DNA from: Trochalopteron elliotii
Lineage: Eukaryota > Chordata > Aves > Passeriformes > Leiothrichidae
Reading direction: 5' to 3'
Assembly (NCBI GenBank): GCA_024734555.1
Contig: JANPWX010000129.1
Coordinates: forward strand, 356,808-420,807
DNA length: 64,000 nucleotides
Shown: piece after piece, positions 51,060-64,000 of the stretch
Layout of the letters: each line of letters begins with the position of its first letter
How positions within the stretch are numbered: position 1 is the stretch's first letter
Translations under genes and position numbers: made by a program
Notes under the pieces: model-generated
The model's database searches: none
Seen by the model: the letters and a program-made list of their open reading frames with translations, nothing else
What the model was told of the DNA's origin: nothing

Positions 51060-51420
51060 TGACTGAGGGAAGAGTCACATCCCGGCAGCTGTTGCATTCT
51101 GGGGCTGCTGAGGCACCTTCAGCGTCCTGTGCTCGTTCATTTCAAACAAACAAAGCTCCTCTCCTGCGTCTGGATACAAGGAGCTGCCGTGTGACTCTGT
51201 GGTGACAGATCCACACGGCTGATGTCACTTGTTTTTATATGGCAAAAGCCAGATCGATAAACTCCCAGGGAATTCAGAGCTCACACGCTGCATTTCCTAG
51301 GGAGGATTAGCTGAAAGGAAATGTCTGACAGCTCTGTGGCAGCTTTCACATTGCAAGCTGAACTATTCTTTCTTCCCCTTCACAGTCTGATGGAAATGAG
51401 AGACGTTAAACTGCTCTTCA
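51060..51420. promoter_or_regulatory. CpG-retaining patch, candidate conserved non-coding element
   Basis: About eight CpGs fall in 51080-51300 (for example CCCGG, AGCGTC, TGCGTC, ATCGAT, CACGCTG), where the surroundings have almost none. GC is moderate, so this is not a CpG island by usual criteria. CpG retention in otherwise depleted DNA can indicate constraint or hypomethylation. No open frame or splice pair stands out. Confidence 0.22.
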
Positions 51421-53264
51421 CTTAAATCCTGGCCAGTCATTTAGCAAGAAGTGTTGTATCAAATCAGTAATTTTGTCTGCCTGGAAAATCCCAGACCTTC
51501 ACCAATTACTTAGGAACACATCAGCCTTTCCTGCCAATCAAGTCTAATCATTAGTTCTACCATCTTTACCCCCAAAACTGCCAATGCCTTTCTTAAGCTG
51601 GAACCTGCCAAGGGTTCACAATGTAGGTTGGTATGAAAGGGGCAGAAACTTCCAGAAATGTTTTGGTCCTCTGCAGTTGGAATCTTCTTGATGAAGATTG
51701 TCTTTGTCAACTTCACTACATTGCTAGATAGTTATTATGCAGTTTTTACTGCTCCAGTGCTTACATCTTCAAGACAGATGTTCCAGGGAATGCACTGAGA
51801 ACTGAGGCTTTGCTAGAAGCCATGAGACAATAGAAATAGTAAATTTAGCATGAGGTCTTCATTCTCTCTTTTCCAAATTCACAACAATGAAAATCTAGAA
51901 TTGATAAACTGCAGATGCAAAAAATGGTTTTGCTTATATTTTGTTATATCACATGGATGAGTTCAGGGTTTAAGATCTCTTTTGTAGGCCACAGCTGACT
52001 CTCTTCCACTCGTGAAAGTATATTCCCAAGTGGCAGAGTCAGTGGCCTTGATCTACCAACATGTGTTTTCCTACCAGTTGCTGGCTTGCAGTACTGTGTG
52101 CTTTGGCAGGAATAGCAGCCCTCCAGTATTTGAAATGGAACAGCAAGCATGAAACTGGATGTAACTTCCCCCCACAACGGGAATGACCCTTCCTTCCTCC
52201 AGATGTGCTTTTACAAATATTGAGTTGGAATAAATTATTCCTTTTCACTCACAAATGCCAGTTAAGGCTGAGTCCTCCCTAGCTGAAGTAACTAGAAGAA
52301 GCCCTCACAGTAAGATGTAACCATTCTCTTTGTTTTGATGGAGATAAGACCTCTTAGAAAGCTGTGGCACAAACACAGCCAGCTTTGCTTTTAGGCAGGA
52401 GGATTTATTTTACTCATTTTGAAGTGGAAGCTGGTAAATGGTAGGCAGCCCTATCTTGTTCTACAAATCTCTGCTGATGCTGTTTGTAAAAACAGAAGGA
52501 ATAAAGGTCCCTTAGGAGATGCAGAGTAAGACAACAAATACTTCCTATCGCTTTGCCTTTTTTATGTAATAACTGCTGATTTTAAAATCTGTCACGTTGT
52601 GTGTGTTTTGATGTGCAGGTTTCCACAGTTCCTGTACAGGTAGAGGGAGAGGCAACAGAATTCCCTCTCTGCAGGCTGGGCTCAGCCTTTCTTCTTAAGG
52701 CAAAGTGCTGCTGCTTTGTGCTTGGGTCACAGCAGGTCCCTGCATCTCCATCTGGCTAAAACAAAAGGGACCAGTGTAATCCAAAAGCAGGAAGGATAAC
52801 AGGAAAATACTGTCCCACTATGGAAAGGACATAAAAAACTACACCAAAACCACTGACAGTTCAGTTTGAGGGGGATTCCAGCCTCCCATATGCAGGAATC
52901 ATTGAAGATTGTCAGTGTAAAAGTAATGTAATACTGGTACAAAGATAAACTTATTTCTGAAGAACTCCCAGGCTTTCTCTTCTTTTTTTTCGTTAAGGAC
53001 TTCCTTCATATTTTAGCATTGAATAAATCTTAAATTAATTCTATAATAGATGATGGAAAAGCACTTTAGAGCATGAAAGAACGTTCCACATTCATTTGAA
53101 ATTCTTCTTAAAAAATCAGTCATGTCATAATTTATCAGAAATATTAGATTATTTGCATTTTATCCATTTTTGGGGAAGGTTTCTATTAATGTGCATTTTC
53201 TGTTTATCCTGGAGATACCATTAATCTGCCAAAATTTTTTTTTCTGGAAATTAGCCTCTCACTG

Positions 53265-53293
53265 CTTTTTTTTTTCTCTTTCTCTCTCTCTCT
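53265..53293. repeat. Pyrimidine tract with (TC)6
   Basis: Twenty-nine pyrimidines: a T10 run, a CTCTT bridge and TC dinucleotides at 53281-53293. Confidence 0.85.
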
Positions 53294-56200
53294 GATATGT
53301 TTATTTCATGTCCTGCTTTCTAAACATCCCCAGACTTTCAGCCTGCTAAGTTGGATGTCTTTGGGCAAACCATTTGGCCTCTTTTTCAGTGATCCCCATC
53401 TGCTGAGGGGGGACAGTGCTTCCCCATCTCCCTGGGGCTGCATTTAAATGGACTGATGTTCATAAAATCCTTTCAATGCCTCCTGCCCAAAATTCTCCAA
53501 GGAAAATCATAGCACAAAGAGCTGTGGATACTGACTACACTTTGAAGAAATTGCAGGCAGCCTCTTTTTGTCTTCCCTGTTTACTTTGTTTTTTTCTGAA
53601 ATGTTGATGCACTGAAAAGTCAAGCCAGGAAAAACAGGGGAAAAAAAAGCTTGTACTATTTGGCAGATTTTTTGCTGTTGAATTAAAACTTCAAAGAAAA
53701 TGAAAATACAAACTTAGATGCTTTAGCTATCTGACCTTTTATCTTTGACTGAGTTCTCCAAACCATTCCTGAAGTAGACATTTCATACATGCTTGTGACA
53801 TGAGCCAAGTGTCACGTGAAAAGACAGGCTGTTCCCATACCACTGAGGTAGGAAGCCTTTAGCTAAGTTAAAAGAAGCACCTGAACACCCTGTGGCCATG
53901 TTATTCTGTAATTACCCCTCCTAGACAAATCACCCTTGCTTTGATAAATAAATAAAAGTACATGGGGCATACAGGCTTCCCCAGAGGGGATCAAACAGAG
54001 AAAGGATTTAGAGATCACAAATGCTTGTGGCACAATGGAAATCCACTGTTAAAAGATCCTCTGATACCAGAAGGATCTCCAACTACTGATATCAAAGCAA
54101 GTTTATGTTAATTAGTGGGGAGCACTTGCAAAGATGAGTTGTGCACTTCTGAACTGCTTCTGACTGACATGTTCCCATTTACACAGGGGCACAGAAGAGA
54201 GAAAAACAGACTGCCCTTGTATATGACAAGCAAGTCACTTCTGAATTCCAAACCTTTGGAATTTTTGGGCTTGAACTCCTTGGACTTGGTGCTAATTTTC
54301 ATCTTTAGTTTCTGTGCTTTGCCTCCCCTATTTTCAGTCAGTGCCACATCTGTCACCACACTTTGTCTGATGTGCTCAGGTGTGGAACATCTGTTCTGTG
54401 TACCAGCTGCTTACCTTTAATTTCTGTTTCTTCCTGTTAAACACACTTTTACAATAAACTCTCCAACAGTGATGCACTGAGAATGAGTCTGTAATGTGCA
54501 TAAATATGTGTCTCTGTGAGTGCATGGGTTTTTGCACACTGCAATTCTAGTACTTAAGTTGCCTCTCTTGTAGTTATTTTTTTGCTTTACACAAGGTCAG
54601 GTTTTGCTACTCTTGTTTGCACAAGCCCCCTGTAACATTATCAATAATGACTTTATTGTACAGTTTTAAAAATCTGTTTTTCTGCACCTTGCTGTTCTTC
54701 ATGTTATTATCTGCCTTTTTCCAAAACTGCTCTCCATTTGTACAGCACAAATCACACGATGTATACACGAATTCAAAGGAACAAGTGAAAGATAATTCCT
54801 CTTCATCAGGCTCTCTGGAATGAAAGATGCTGTTGCTGTTTCATGCTGTGGACTGTAGCTGCCATGGCTGTTCACTTGGAATGTGTGGTACTTTCCCAGG
54901 AAAAGAAAAAAAATGAAGCAAAAGGTTTTTAGTGCTGCGTTCTGCAATGCTGTAAATATGGGAAGGTGTGGTGAGACACATTGTGTGGGATTTTTAATGC
55001 AGTGAAGCCAACAGACTGAATTTATCTTGCTGTTGCTGTTGTATGAATAGCAATAATTACCCATTTTTCCTTTCATTAACTTTGTGATTTTGATAGATAC
55101 GCTGCTTTTAGAAAGGCACACACTAAATCTCTGAATTCTGTCTTCTAAAAAATCATCCTCTCTGGGAAAAACTCTTCCAGAGGCCAAGGAAATACTTCAG
55201 CTGGCAGTAACTCTTTTTTTGAGTTGGTTTCCTTGTGTTCTTTTCTGAAGAAACTGGTCTCTAATGAGCAGATCTGATTTGAAGCTGCTTCAGGCTTGCA
55301 CTGGGAAGAGAGACATTTCTAAGCTCTGGGTCAAAGTTGGAGGGAATTTCCTTTTGTCTACACACAGTCTTGTGTGTGATGATTTCCTTGCACCCTTTTA
55401 GTAGCCTGTTACAAGCTCACACAGAGTGTCTAAAATAAGGCCTGGAGGAATGGATTGAGAAGCTGCATTTCTTTCTGCCAGTCTTGCATCTGAAAATCCT
55501 TTTTCTTGTTATTTCTTTTCTGAGAAGCAGAGATTTTTGAAGTGATGACAGTCTGGGGTTTTATGTGAGCTTTACCATGGAGCTTACCTTTTCCTGCAGC
55601 TGCCTCTGAGCCATGTATCCTCTGGAGCATGGGGATGAGGCACTAACAAGCAATGGGCACTCAAAGTGTCCTCACTGATATGATTTATTTAAACACCAAA
55701 ATATCAAACTGCTTCAATGTGATGATCATTGAATAGACTGAGGACTTTGAAACATGGGAAGGCTGAATAAGTAGCTAGTTGAATGCTGACTGAAATGGTT
55801 ATTTAATTTAGGTGAAATAAAATATTTTAAGGCCTGGGTGAGGTTTTACTAGCATAGATTTTAGCATGCCTAGCTCTTTCAAATAATGTGGTGGTTTTTT
55901 CAGCAGCCCCTAGCCCCTCTGTGCTTCCCCTGGGTTCCCACATCATCTGTCCCATGTCAGAGTGTGGCACTAAATTGCTGAGCACTTGAGTGGAAATGCT
56001 GCTGCTAACTTTCATTTTAGGATAAACCCAAATTTTATTGGTGCTTCTCTCATCCTTCGTTCATTTGCTAAAGTGAACCATGTAAAGCTGTCCTTCACCA
56101 CTGATGTGTGCTTTCCACTTTCTGTGTACTGATTTTGGTGAACTCCACCATCTAGATCATGTGCAACCCCAGCAAAAGATTCATGTGGGCAAAAATGGTT

Positions 56201-58471
56201 TATTTTACTTCACTGACAAAGAATATCTTTGAAAATAAAGGTGGTATCTAGGCTGTTAAGCTTTTCCTTTTTTCTCTCTATTCTTCCTTTATCTTTTTTT
56301 TTCTGTATTTTTTCCTCTTTCTTTCCCCAGAAGAGACATAGTAAGCTTTTAAAAGTATATCTGTGAGCACAATAAGTTTTAGATTTTTGTTTTATGTTTA
56401 CTAAGGAAAAAGTTTATCAGACTCTTTTCTTGATCTTTATAGATTTATTCTGTGGAGAAAGGCTGCCAAAATGTCAGTCAAAGCTTAAGGCAAAGCCCAC
56501 AGCCATCCTGATGTATTAAAACAGGAAGCAAAAAAAGAGGATGATGAAAACCCTGATCCACTGAGTTACTAGAAAGACTTTTTTTTGTTCATATTGTTGT
56601 GGTGGATCTGGCCTAAGATTCTGACTGGGGATGTCAGTGCTGAGTGAGGAGCATCTGTAAATGATGCCTGTACCAGGGTTAATTTGGGATGTTCACCACT
56701 GCTCACAGTGCTCACATGGCTCCATGCAAGGGCACTGAGGGGAGCCCCAGTTCCCATGGCCATGGGCATTCCTGACACAGATCAGAGCTGCAGGGAGAAG
56801 CTCCCTCAGTTGTGGAGCTCCAGTGTCCAACACAGCCCTGTCAAGCCCCCCTCATGGGGCTGATGTCTGAGAAGTCTGTGGTGCTCCCTTCCTCTTAAGG
56901 GTGGGATGTCACAGTGCTACAGTTAATTTTTGTTGGTGACATGACTGCACCTGCTTTCCTTTTGGAATGACAAGCTGGGCTGTGTCATTTATCTCAGGCC
57001 CTGTACCAAACCTGTGGGCCTCCCCCAGCCCAAGAATTTATGGCGAGTTGTAGGGGAAGAATGAGTGTGTGATGGATGTGCTTGCTGCTCTTGCAGCTTC
57101 TCTTTTTTTGTGGCACTTGGTTCACCAAGCCCTCGTTATCTTGTGTTGCTGAGACATGCAGCCAGTCCCTTGCTTCAGATAACTTAGGCTGCCTCAGACA
57201 GCTGGGAGGGAGCAGGGAGTGGAGGCTGTGGCTTTTGGAGCATAATTACAAGTTGATGTCCAATTCACTTTGTCACAGAGTCCACCAGAAGGAGTACCCT
57301 GGCTTCACTGCCATGTGCCTGTGATCTGTTGATTGCTATCTTCCCCCCAAGTCACAGACAGAATCCCCTGATGTTCAGCTTGAGTTGAAGGGGTGTGAAA
57401 AATTGATGGCACCAGCAAAATCAGTAAAGAACTGCTGGTTCTCAGCAAGCATTCGTTAGTGTTTTCTTTTCACAAATCAAAAAACTTCCCCAGACAATGA
57501 GAACTGAATTTTATACCCTATGTATTTTTCCATGGCATGGACTAATTCTTTTCTTATCAACTCTGCAAATAATTTGCATGCCAGTAGCCTCTGAATATTT
57601 GTGTTAACTAATAGCAGACCATTGTAGCTTTGGTTTGTGTTTGACATGTTTTAGTTTCTGAAATTTTTTTCAGGATATTTTCTGTAAACAAGAGACAAGT
57701 TTTGGTAAAGGCAAATCTGTTTACATATTTTCTTTAGGAGGGGCTTCTCCTTGATGTCTTTCTGATCTAACCAATGTAATTGAAGAAGTTTGTCTTCTTA
57801 TTACCAATCAAATTAGTCTGTGTAAAATAGTATTAAAGGAAAAACACTTCCCAAGAATAAAAAAGTCATTTTTAGCCTTCTGAAGTTGGAGTCTTTGTGT
57901 CGTTGTAGTGTACAACAGCATCAGACCATCATGAGTTTATCTCCCTAGACTGGTAAACAAAGACAAAAAGAGTGATTTTCTTACTATTTATACCCGCTTT
58001 TAAGTGGAAGAGGTTAACTTCTGATTCAGAATTGATTTCAAGCTTCAAGGGAGACCAGGTTACAGGTGTGTTAAGGCAGAGATTTATCTGATAAAACCTG
58101 AATAGGGATCTGCACAGCTAGGCCCCTAATTACCCAGCTGATTGCCCTGTCAATGAGGAGTCCCAAGCCTGGATGGCCATTCTGTCTCTGGCCTGTCTGG
58201 GCTCCTCATGTTCCTTGCTTACCTGCTCTTTCCTGCTGCAGCTCAGGTAAAGCCAGAAATATTTGCTCTTGCCTCTTTTCTCAGAGCCCTCCTTCACAGG
58301 AGGATGCACTCACTGATACCCAGCAGCTGTCCTCCTGCTGATAGATTGACCTTATTTTAAAATTCATTTCAATTACTGACATAAAACATCTATTTCCTCC
58401 ACATTCTTGAAAAATCCTATTGGTTAACAAAGAAATGCCTCTCTGTTTCTAAATACTTCTCTATATTTCTC

Positions 58472-58524
58472 TTTTTTTTTTTTTTCCTTCCCCCCCCACT
58501 CCAAAAAGAAAAAGAAAAAAAAAA
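58472..58524. repeat. T14, C8 and A-rich purine tracts in series
   Basis: T14 at 58472-58485, CCTT, C8 at 58490-58497, then ACTCC and an A/G tract to 58525. The T and A blocks are complementary and could fold back around the C-rich centre. Confidence 0.85.
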
Positions 58525-58995
58525 GTGATGTGTGTGTTTAATTGCATTAAATTACTTGAGATGGAAGAGCTTACTTAATTTAGTAAATTACTATGTGGAT
58601 CATAATAAGGAGGATTGACCTGTTCTACTCATGCTCTTTCTGATGGCATCAGCAATAAAAAGCACAGAGGACCTATTTTAATCATTAAAATTGCAAAGGC
58701 ATGTCAGAATGCTCAAGTAAAATAGGTCTTCTGAGTGGATGGCATATTTATGTAAGTGCTTTCAAAGGGAAAATGCTTCTTATGGTTGTATCGTTACAAC
58801 AACAAAACATGAGGAATGCAGCAACAAAGTTTTCAATCTTAATTATAAATCAGTTCAGTTTCAGGTACAATGTAACTTGTATTCTAATTTTCTTCCTATA
58901 AAATTAAATTATCTTTGTTGATATAAAAGTATAGTACACATCTGTCAAGTAGATGAATTCAAAGCAGTAAGAACTGCAGATTCCAATTCCTCCTC

Positions 58996-59008
58996 TTTTT
59001 TTTTTTTT
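58996..59008. repeat. T13 homopolymer
   Basis: Thirteen consecutive T. Confidence 0.85.
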
Positions 59009-62000
59009 GTATTTTTAGCTACACAAATCTGAACAGTGAACTACCATAGAATTTTTATGATTCTAATTCAGTTTCTCAAGCATTAACTTAGTTCCTTCAG
59101 AAATGAACAACCTCACCTTGCCATCTGGGTTATGGGCCAATTAATTATTTACCAAGTAGAATTAGTGACAGGTACATATTTGTGTAGAGGTGTAAGATAT
59201 TTTGCAGGCCCAGGTCAGTGATTGCAATCCAAGGGCTCAGGTCCTCTCCCTTCCAGAGCAGTGGGGAACATGCCAGGAGCCACAGCTCTTCAAGCAGGCT
59301 GATACCTGGGCTACAAGGCCTTGGCCAGGAAGCAGAAAGAAACCAAAAATTAAATAAGTGAGAGAGAAAAATCTGTCAAAAACCTACAGATGAGAAAATT
59401 GCTGAGACAAGTATAGCTGCAAATTCCAGAGGAGAACAGAGCCAGTTCTGCCTGGGAATGCCCTCTCTAATGAGGAGCTCATTGTGAATTTAATGTGTGC
59501 CTGCAGTGCATTATTTGAAGTGGATCTCTGTAGTTCATACATGCATTTATGATACTGGAAGTAGTGACAGAGTGGGTGTAGGAGCCTGGGAATATATCTG
59601 CCTGGATCTCTGGCACATCTTGAACATCTGGAGTAACAGGCATCTCCTTTATGTGTTGCAGAGCTAAAGCACTCTAAGATTACCCAGTCACTGAGAGGGA
59701 TTTCAGCATCGTGGTCTAAACCAGTGTTTGAGAGCAAATAACCAAGTAAGCCAAGTTTAAACTCTGAGGTGGCATTTACTGCTGTCTCTAGACAATTTAC
59801 AATGCTCAAGCAGCAGGATGGTAATACAACGGCTGCCCTCTGTGTAATCAGTTGGGTGAACAAACAACTGAAATTAGCAGAAAAATCTATTTATGGAAGA
59901 AGTCCTTTGGGAATTCCAGTAACCCGTGTTTGATGACAGAACAATGTAATTAAGGTTCCACAGGAAAACTGGCTCCTTTGTTCCAGCAGGGCTCTGGAAT
60001 GTGCTTGACAACATCCATGTGCCAACAGGAGTAGCACACTTGCACTTGCTCAGGGATTTTAGAAAACCAGTGAATGCAGACGCTGTGAGTGAAATGTGCT
60101 GGAGAAGGTAACTTGTGAGGAAAGGTCTGACTGTGTGTACAGGTGGGGCCTGCAGTGTCCTCGGGGCTGGGCAGCCTCTGCCTCAGTACTGCCCCGTGTA
60201 GTTATCTTCTGAAGCCTTGGGAAAGGCTCATGGATCCTGAGCTGGAGTCACATAATGCTCAGAGCATGCATAAGGTCTTGCAAGAGTGAATTTTAGACAC
60301 AGGAGGGAAGAACAGTGCTGAGAAAGACATTACCAAGCACAAAGGCTGGTGAGCCATCTCTGCAAGGCCTCAGGGACCTGCACCCCTGTGACTTTGTGCT
60401 GCCTAAACCAGACAGCAGGCTGAGAAAGCCACGTTACAGAGCTGTGATGTTTTATTTAGGGTTGCTTTCCAAAGGGGAGAGAAGCTGTAATAATAGCTCT
60501 GGGTAGCAGTGGATGGAAAAACAACAGGGTTTTTAACCTGCCTCCAGTGACCCAGTCTGTTCACTGGCCTCTCATGATCACAGCACACAGGCACTGGCAC
60601 TGTCAGAGAGTGTTGTGCTTCAGCAAACACAGAGAGGGTAATTTGTAGTGTTTCCTGTGGGTGCTGTCCACACAGGAGGCTTCAAATGAAGGCTGGGGCA
60701 CTGCTCACGTGTAGCATTTGTAAAACTCCTTGACACAATGGTGTGTTTCGCTGGAATTCCAAAACATGACTCCCAAATCTAGTCAGCAGAGTCACCTAAC
60801 AAAGCCATCTGTGTCTGGGTACAGCTGACTTCTATCATGGGTTATGCAGAGAAGCAATGCAAGAGTAGGAAGTTGTGGCTATCCTTAATATTGAATATTG
60901 CCAGGGAGCTTTCTTGAGGTATTTTTTAACATAACTTTGTTTTCAGAAGTCAGTCCCTGGAACATCTGTGCTTTTGTGATGAAATTCTCTTACCTTGATT
61001 CATGATACAGACCCATCTCTCATGTGTCTCCATAACCCAATTATTTGCATAGCACCAAAGAGAATTTTGCATATTAACTAAATCCATTGCTTTCCAAGGT
61101 TTAGGGAACTGTAATTATTTTCAGTTAAAACTTTTCTTGGCTTTGTAACTAAAAAAAGAGGTAAAAGCCTATTTTTTTGTAGTTGGCAGTAATTCTTAGA
61201 AAGAATGAATCTTTGCTGTATTATTTCAACAGTCTCTCCAGTTTGGTTTTTGGTAAGTTCTGTTATTGTTTTCAGAACTGGGATCCTCTGCAGGCACTAA
61301 GCCAGGAGAGTGGAGCAGGGGGAGGGTGAGCAGTGGATAAAGAGGTAACTGTAGGAATAGCTTCTTCCAATCTCACCCACCGTGCACCCTGCATTAACAT
61401 ACAAGAGGAATATGTGGTCTCAGCAGTGCATTCACTGTCCAGTGTTTCAGGACGTTTTCATGAATCCTTGCAGAAATGTGGGATTCAGGAATTCCAGAGG
61501 GCTTTCACCAGGTTTCTGCAGGACTTTGGTGGTGTCAGCATTCAGAATTTGTCTCTCTCCTGTAGCAAAATGCTCTGATGGGACCTCTAGTAAAGCATCT
61601 CCTCAGGTGCCTTTTCCCAGTGCCTACGAGAGGTTTCCAAAGTCTATTATCCTTTTTTTGACACTGATCCATACCCTGAGGTGGGGAATGCTGTGATCAG
61701 CCTGGCTGTTTTGCTGCCCTTAGGATGTCAGGAGGGCATCCCTTCCTGATACTTTCAGTTTGCACTGGTAATTAGAAATGCTGTAGTCCTACAAGGCTCT
61801 GGAAATATAATTAAAATCAAACATCATGCTTCCTGGGGCAGAAATTGGCAGTGGTACTTTCCGTTCCCTAGGAAATGTCCAAAGCAATAAAAATGAGCCC
61901 TTGCTTGTGGACAGATGGGAAGCTTCCTGTGTAGGACAGAGGAGTGTGCTGGGCTGTTTCTACCTCCATCTAACCAAGGGGGACCAAAAGGGAAACACTG

Positions 62001-64000
62001 TTCCAGTGAAGGGGATGTTCAGTCAGCTTTTATCTTCCGTGTGGAAGATGCAGTTTGTGTGTCTGAGGGGTAACTGGATACCAGACAACAAAGTGAGCTA
62101 ATTTAATAAAAAGGCTGAGGAATAAGATTTTAGTCTACAGCTGTGGCTAATTCTGTTCTCTTTACAATGAAAATAACAATAACTTTCCTGTGACGTGGCC
62201 ATTTTAGCATCTATGTTGCAAATAACTTGGCAGAGCAATTTGATAGAAAAAGACATAAAGATCCTTCCTGTATTGCAACCATTTTGATCAGGAGATAAAA
62301 AAGATCAGGTTGTGGAGGTAGTAATATGTGGGTCATTGAATCAATCTGACACCAATTTATGACTGTGCAGGGAAATGAAAATGGAAAACAAATGGTCTTA
62401 AAGTCGTGTTACAGGAGATACCCATCACTCACTCTCAGCTTTTCAATTTTAGGGATATGAATACCATGAGCACTGAACATGACTCTCAGTTCCTAAATCA
62501 GTTTTGAAACAAAAAATTTTTGGAGTCTGCAGGGAATCTTTACAGAACTGCTGTATAAACCACTAATACAGATGTGCAGAAAGCAGAAGGAGATTAAATG
62601 TTGTATCTATAACCTTAGACTTGGCTGAGTTTTAGGAAGGATGTCATCATTCTCATGGGCTGCCAAAGCAGAAACACTGTGATCTCTCCCTGGTTTGTTC
62701 TTAAGATTTGTAAAATTAAGTGCTACTAAACTTGGTCAAGGAGCTGAAGTGCCAATCTACCAAAATAATGGAACCTGCTCCTGAGAATCAGTGATGAGTA
62801 TTTTATGACTCTGTATGCGTGGTGGATTGCAGTTGCAGCATCCCTCTGAGTTGCAGAGGAATTCAAGCTGAGAGAAGCTCCATGAATTCTGCTTATTTCC
62901 TCTCTAGCTGTTAAAGGAAAGCACATGTCAAATCAGGCACTGATAGGATAATGTGTCGCCAGCAGCAAGATATTTTGAGTTAACATTTACTTATATACAA
63001 TACAGAAATGCCAGGCACAAAGCATGTGCCTGGTTCCCTTATTAATTCGGGGTTTTATTGTTTATTGAGATATTGCTCCACAGTCTCTGAGCTGGTGTTC
63101 CAGCTGGAAAGGTAAAGCCAAAGCTTAGTGCTGTTTCTTTGTGCTGGCTTCAGTTTGTCTGTCTGCTCTGTGCCCTGCCTGCTGCTCTGCCTGACCAGGA
63201 TCACCCTGGACTGGGACTGCAGCTGGAGCCACTGGGGCAGTTCCATGGAATGGTGTTGGCACTTTTAGGAGCTTTGAACTGTCACTGAACCAAGTGCTGA
63301 CCAGCACTCAGCAGCTCCGTACCACTGGAGGGTTTGTCTTCTTCAAGTGTCCTCAAAACACTCAGGCATAAAGAGTTCTGCTGAACTGGGGGCTTGATTT
63401 CTGCCTACTTAGGATTTCCTGGGGAATGTGTAGGATTTTTGCCTCATTTCTTATCTCACTTGTTAATGCCTTTAGCTCAAGCTGCCTACATTTCTGTTTT
63501 GGCTGTGGCAGAGGCTGATCATGAATGGGGCAGACGTGGTAACACTGATCCATACACAGATGTTTCACTGTCTGTCTCAAGAGGGGAAAGTTTACTTTCT
63601 CATTTGTTTCTGCATCAACAAATAAAACTGTCTTCCAAAACATGCAGCATGTCCAGAAGAGCAGTGTCTGGTGGGGTTATGCAAGAGCAGCATACCAGGA
63701 CACGACTCATGGCTTCTCCAGAGCTTGGCTGGAGGGCACTGGGAGTGCAGGGAGTTCTTTGTCATCCCCTTGTACTTCCTCAGCATAAACAGAGTCCAGC
63801 TATTGCTCCCAGTCTGTCACTGACTTGCATGTGGAGTCTTCTGTCCCTCTTGTCCATGGGACAAGAGGAATCTGCTGCCCTGAGCACACCTTGCTGTCAG
63901 GTCAGTGGTGCTTTGGTAAGGCTCCAGCCCACACAGAATTTATGTTGGGGGGAGGTTGTAGGTTCAGTGAAATCTAGCCCTGCTTCCTGTGGGATATTCT

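Larger units (their letters stand above)
1..64000. other. Non-coding vertebrate (probably avian) intronic or intergenic DNA
   Basis: Seen: no frame is open beyond 185 codons, and the long open frames have no recognisable domain, codon signature or neighbouring gene. CpG is rare except in a few short patches. There is no visible Alu/B1/L1-like content, and also no CR1 3' end with its typical octamer tail. Known: bird genomes are compact and repeat-poor, with long introns and gene deserts. Inference: a bird, perhaps a passerine, is the best guess; a turtle or crocodilian is possible but usually carries more repeats. Whether this is intron or intergenic space cannot be decided here, because no exon is certain. 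Confidence 0.7.
51421..64000. other. Unannotated AT-rich unique sequence to the right edge
   Basis: No gene, RNA or mobile element recognised in about 12.6 kb. It contains pyrimidine and homopolymer tracts at 53265-53293, 58472-58524 and 58996-59008. The longest open frames (54699-55187 and 59384-59863, both minus) have no recognisable domains. An acceptor-like TCTTTTCTCAG near 58285 is followed by 18 codons and a stop, again unrecognised. Confidence 0.6.

Noticed and set aside
54699..55187. 162-codon minus-strand open frame
   Set aside because: Translates AT-rich DNA into Ser/Asn/Phe-rich sequence without any family signature.
59384..59863. 159-codon minus-strand open frame
   Set aside because: No recognisable domain, no splice or promoter context; length within chance expectation.
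1..64000. CRISPR array, tRNA, rRNA or bacterial/phage gene cluster
   Set aside because: No spaced identical repeats, no tRNA arm or box motifs spotted, and no dense long open frames; the sequence is of vertebrate type.

Overview
The window reads as vertebrate nuclear DNA, most likely from a bird. It is AT-leaning with CpG strongly depleted. It has no operon-like gene packing, and no open frame exceeds 185 codons. It also lacks the dense SINE/LINE load expected of 64 kb from a typical mammal. I recognised no protein-coding gene, tRNA, rRNA, snRNA, CRISPR array or intact transposon. The best overall reading is a gene desert or the inside of one or more very large introns.

Layout. 1-9.4 kb is unique AT-rich DNA with a short GC-richer patch at the left edge. 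9.4-15.9 kb is similar, with an A17 tract and a few splice-site-bounded open segments. 15.9-16.3 kb holds the one clear CpG-rich patch (about 66% GC over 240 bases by hand count), a candidate orphan CpG island or regulatory element. 16.3-32.9 kb is unique AT-rich DNA containing a stretch full of TAAT cores near 25.9-26.1 kb. 32.9-40.1 kb is bracketed by two direct copies of a ~0.43 kb unit (32878-33303 and 39617-40082, about 97.6% identical apart from two gaps). 40.1-49.0 kb is unique. 49.0-49.2 kb is a compound microsatellite: a perfect (ATT)21 followed by a 139-base pyrimidine tract with one interruption. 51.0-51.4 kb is a milder CpG-retaining patch. 51.4-64 kb is unique DNA with scattered homopolymer tracts.

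Several short segments sit between good-looking splice acceptors and donors with one frame open: 9372-9461, 18784-18813, 22024-22069, 28066-28142, 39008-39071, 46133-46179 on the plus strand and 31016-31097 on the minus strand. None encodes a peptide I recognise. Such combinations occur every few kilobases here by chance, so they are listed as low-confidence exon candidates only. No joint function for the window can be proposed; the best-supported content is the repeat pair, the compound microsatellite and the CpG-rich patch.
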